Assembly (NCBI GenBank): GCA_910576125.1
Contig: CAJTHM010000016.1
Coordinates: 62,001 to 126,000, forward strand
Direction: 5' to 3'
Origin: Lachnospiraceae bacterium
GTDB lineage: Bacteria > Bacillota > Clostridia > Lachnospirales > Lachnospiraceae
DNA: 64,000 nt
This document shows positions 63,833 through 64,000 of the stretch, in pieces. A program made the translations under genes and the position numbers. The notes under the pieces are model-generated. The model made no database searches, was not told where the DNA came from, and saw nothing but the letters and a program-made list of their open reading frames with translations. The first letter of the stretch is position 1, and every line of letters starts with the position of its first letter.

Positions 63833-64000
63833 CTAAGACACCGGGGCGTCCTCCCCTGAAAGCGCCTGCCTGAAAGCCTGCAGCTTCTCCGTCGCTCTAT
63901 AGGTGATACCAACTCCGTCCTGTCCAAGTACCTCTTCAATGATGTACTGCCCTGCCAGCTTAATATAGGCATCCAGGCTGGCCCCTCCACGAAATCCATG
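63833..64000 (-). CDS. C-terminal end of an unidentified gene (cut by window edge)
   Basis: The last 55 codons of a minus-strand gene are visible, reading GFRGGASLDAYIKLAGQYI and ending ALSGEDAPVS before TAG. Codon use looks coding, and the frame is open to the window edge. A different frame is also open here but has arginine-rich composition typical of a shadow. The protein cannot be identified from this fragment. Confidence 0.6.
   Translation of the reverse strand, partial: HGFRGGASLDAYIKLAGQYIIEEVLGQDGVGITYRATEKLQAFRQALSGEDAPVS

Noticed and set aside
63811-63999. A 62-codon minus-strand ORF at the right edge
   Set aside because: Arginine-rich shadow; the neighbouring frame, open to the edge and ending at 63833, has normal protein composition.
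63833-64000. A GQDGVGITYRA segment that resembles the glycine loop of Ser/Thr kinases
   Set aside because: It lies about 30 residues from the C-terminus, whereas the glycine loop is at the start of a kinase domain; no other kinase motif is visible.

Overview
The window looks like a chromosomal segment of an anaerobic Firmicute of the Lachnospiraceae type. The evidence is the gene order minD-minC-PBP2-mreD-mreC-mreB-radC-DUF4321 followed by the aluminium-resistance/methionine gamma-lyase-like gene, miaA, mutL and mutS, together with strong GGAGG-type ribosome binding sites, frequent TTG/GTG starts and intermediate GC. Family assignments come from reading the translations; no database search was run. 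All recognised genes except one (an AraC regulator at 60.6 kb) lie on the minus strand, so the window reads right to left. No tRNA, rRNA, CRISPR array, insertion sequence or phage gene was recognised.

Layout, left to right. 0-7.7 kb: division and elongation block (minD partial, minC, PBP2, mreD, mreC, mreB), radC and a small membrane protein. 7.9-18.9 kb: PLP enzyme, miaA, Nudix hydrolase, mutL, two poorly characterised genes, and mutS. 19.0-27.2 kb: a five-gene, tightly coupled operon with its own promoter and terminator. It encodes a choline-kinase/nucleotidyltransferase/HTH fusion, a LicC-like cytidylyltransferase, a BCCT choline/betaine-type transporter, a CDP-glycerol glycerophosphotransferase-like protein, and a 924-residue protein that joins a YidC/Oxa1-like membrane domain to an LtaS-like sulfatase/phosphotransferase domain. 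I read this as a phosphocholine (or related amino-alcohol phosphate) surface-decoration locus with no LicD in view; it is the best candidate for an undescribed system. 27.3-29.4 kb: GH42 beta-galactosidase. 29.5-35.8 kb: ruvB and ruvA, separated by a two-component/ABC-transporter cassette. 35.9-41.5 kb: MATE exporter, leuCD, mannose-6-phosphate isomerase and a ROK sugar kinase.

41.6-47.2 kb: a three-gene phosphorelay (single receiver; histidine kinase-receiver-Hpt; histidine kinase-receiver fused to a DegV fatty-acid-binding domain). The last protein suggests that lipid binding is coupled directly to two-component signalling. 47.5-54.8 kb: L-fucose isomerase, an OmpR-type two-component system, a GT4 glycosyltransferase of the diacylglycerol-glucosyltransferase type and a DedA protein. 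54.9-61.5 kb: a carbohydrate ABC importer of the LplABC type with an FAD oxidoreductase carrying a beta-rich C-terminal region, divergent from its probable AraC regulator. 61.5-64 kb: ilvC, ilvN, a small zincin-like protein and the end of an unidentified gene.

Two recurring themes stand out. The first is cell-envelope construction: Min, Mre/PBP2, teichoic-acid-like decoration, a glycolipid glucosyltransferase and DedA. The second is sensing by two-component systems. Four unrelated proteins (MinD, RadC, the MATE exporter and the zincin-like protein) share an N-terminal ME(E/K)xHSxE tag, conserved at DNA level, which ordinary annotation does not explain.
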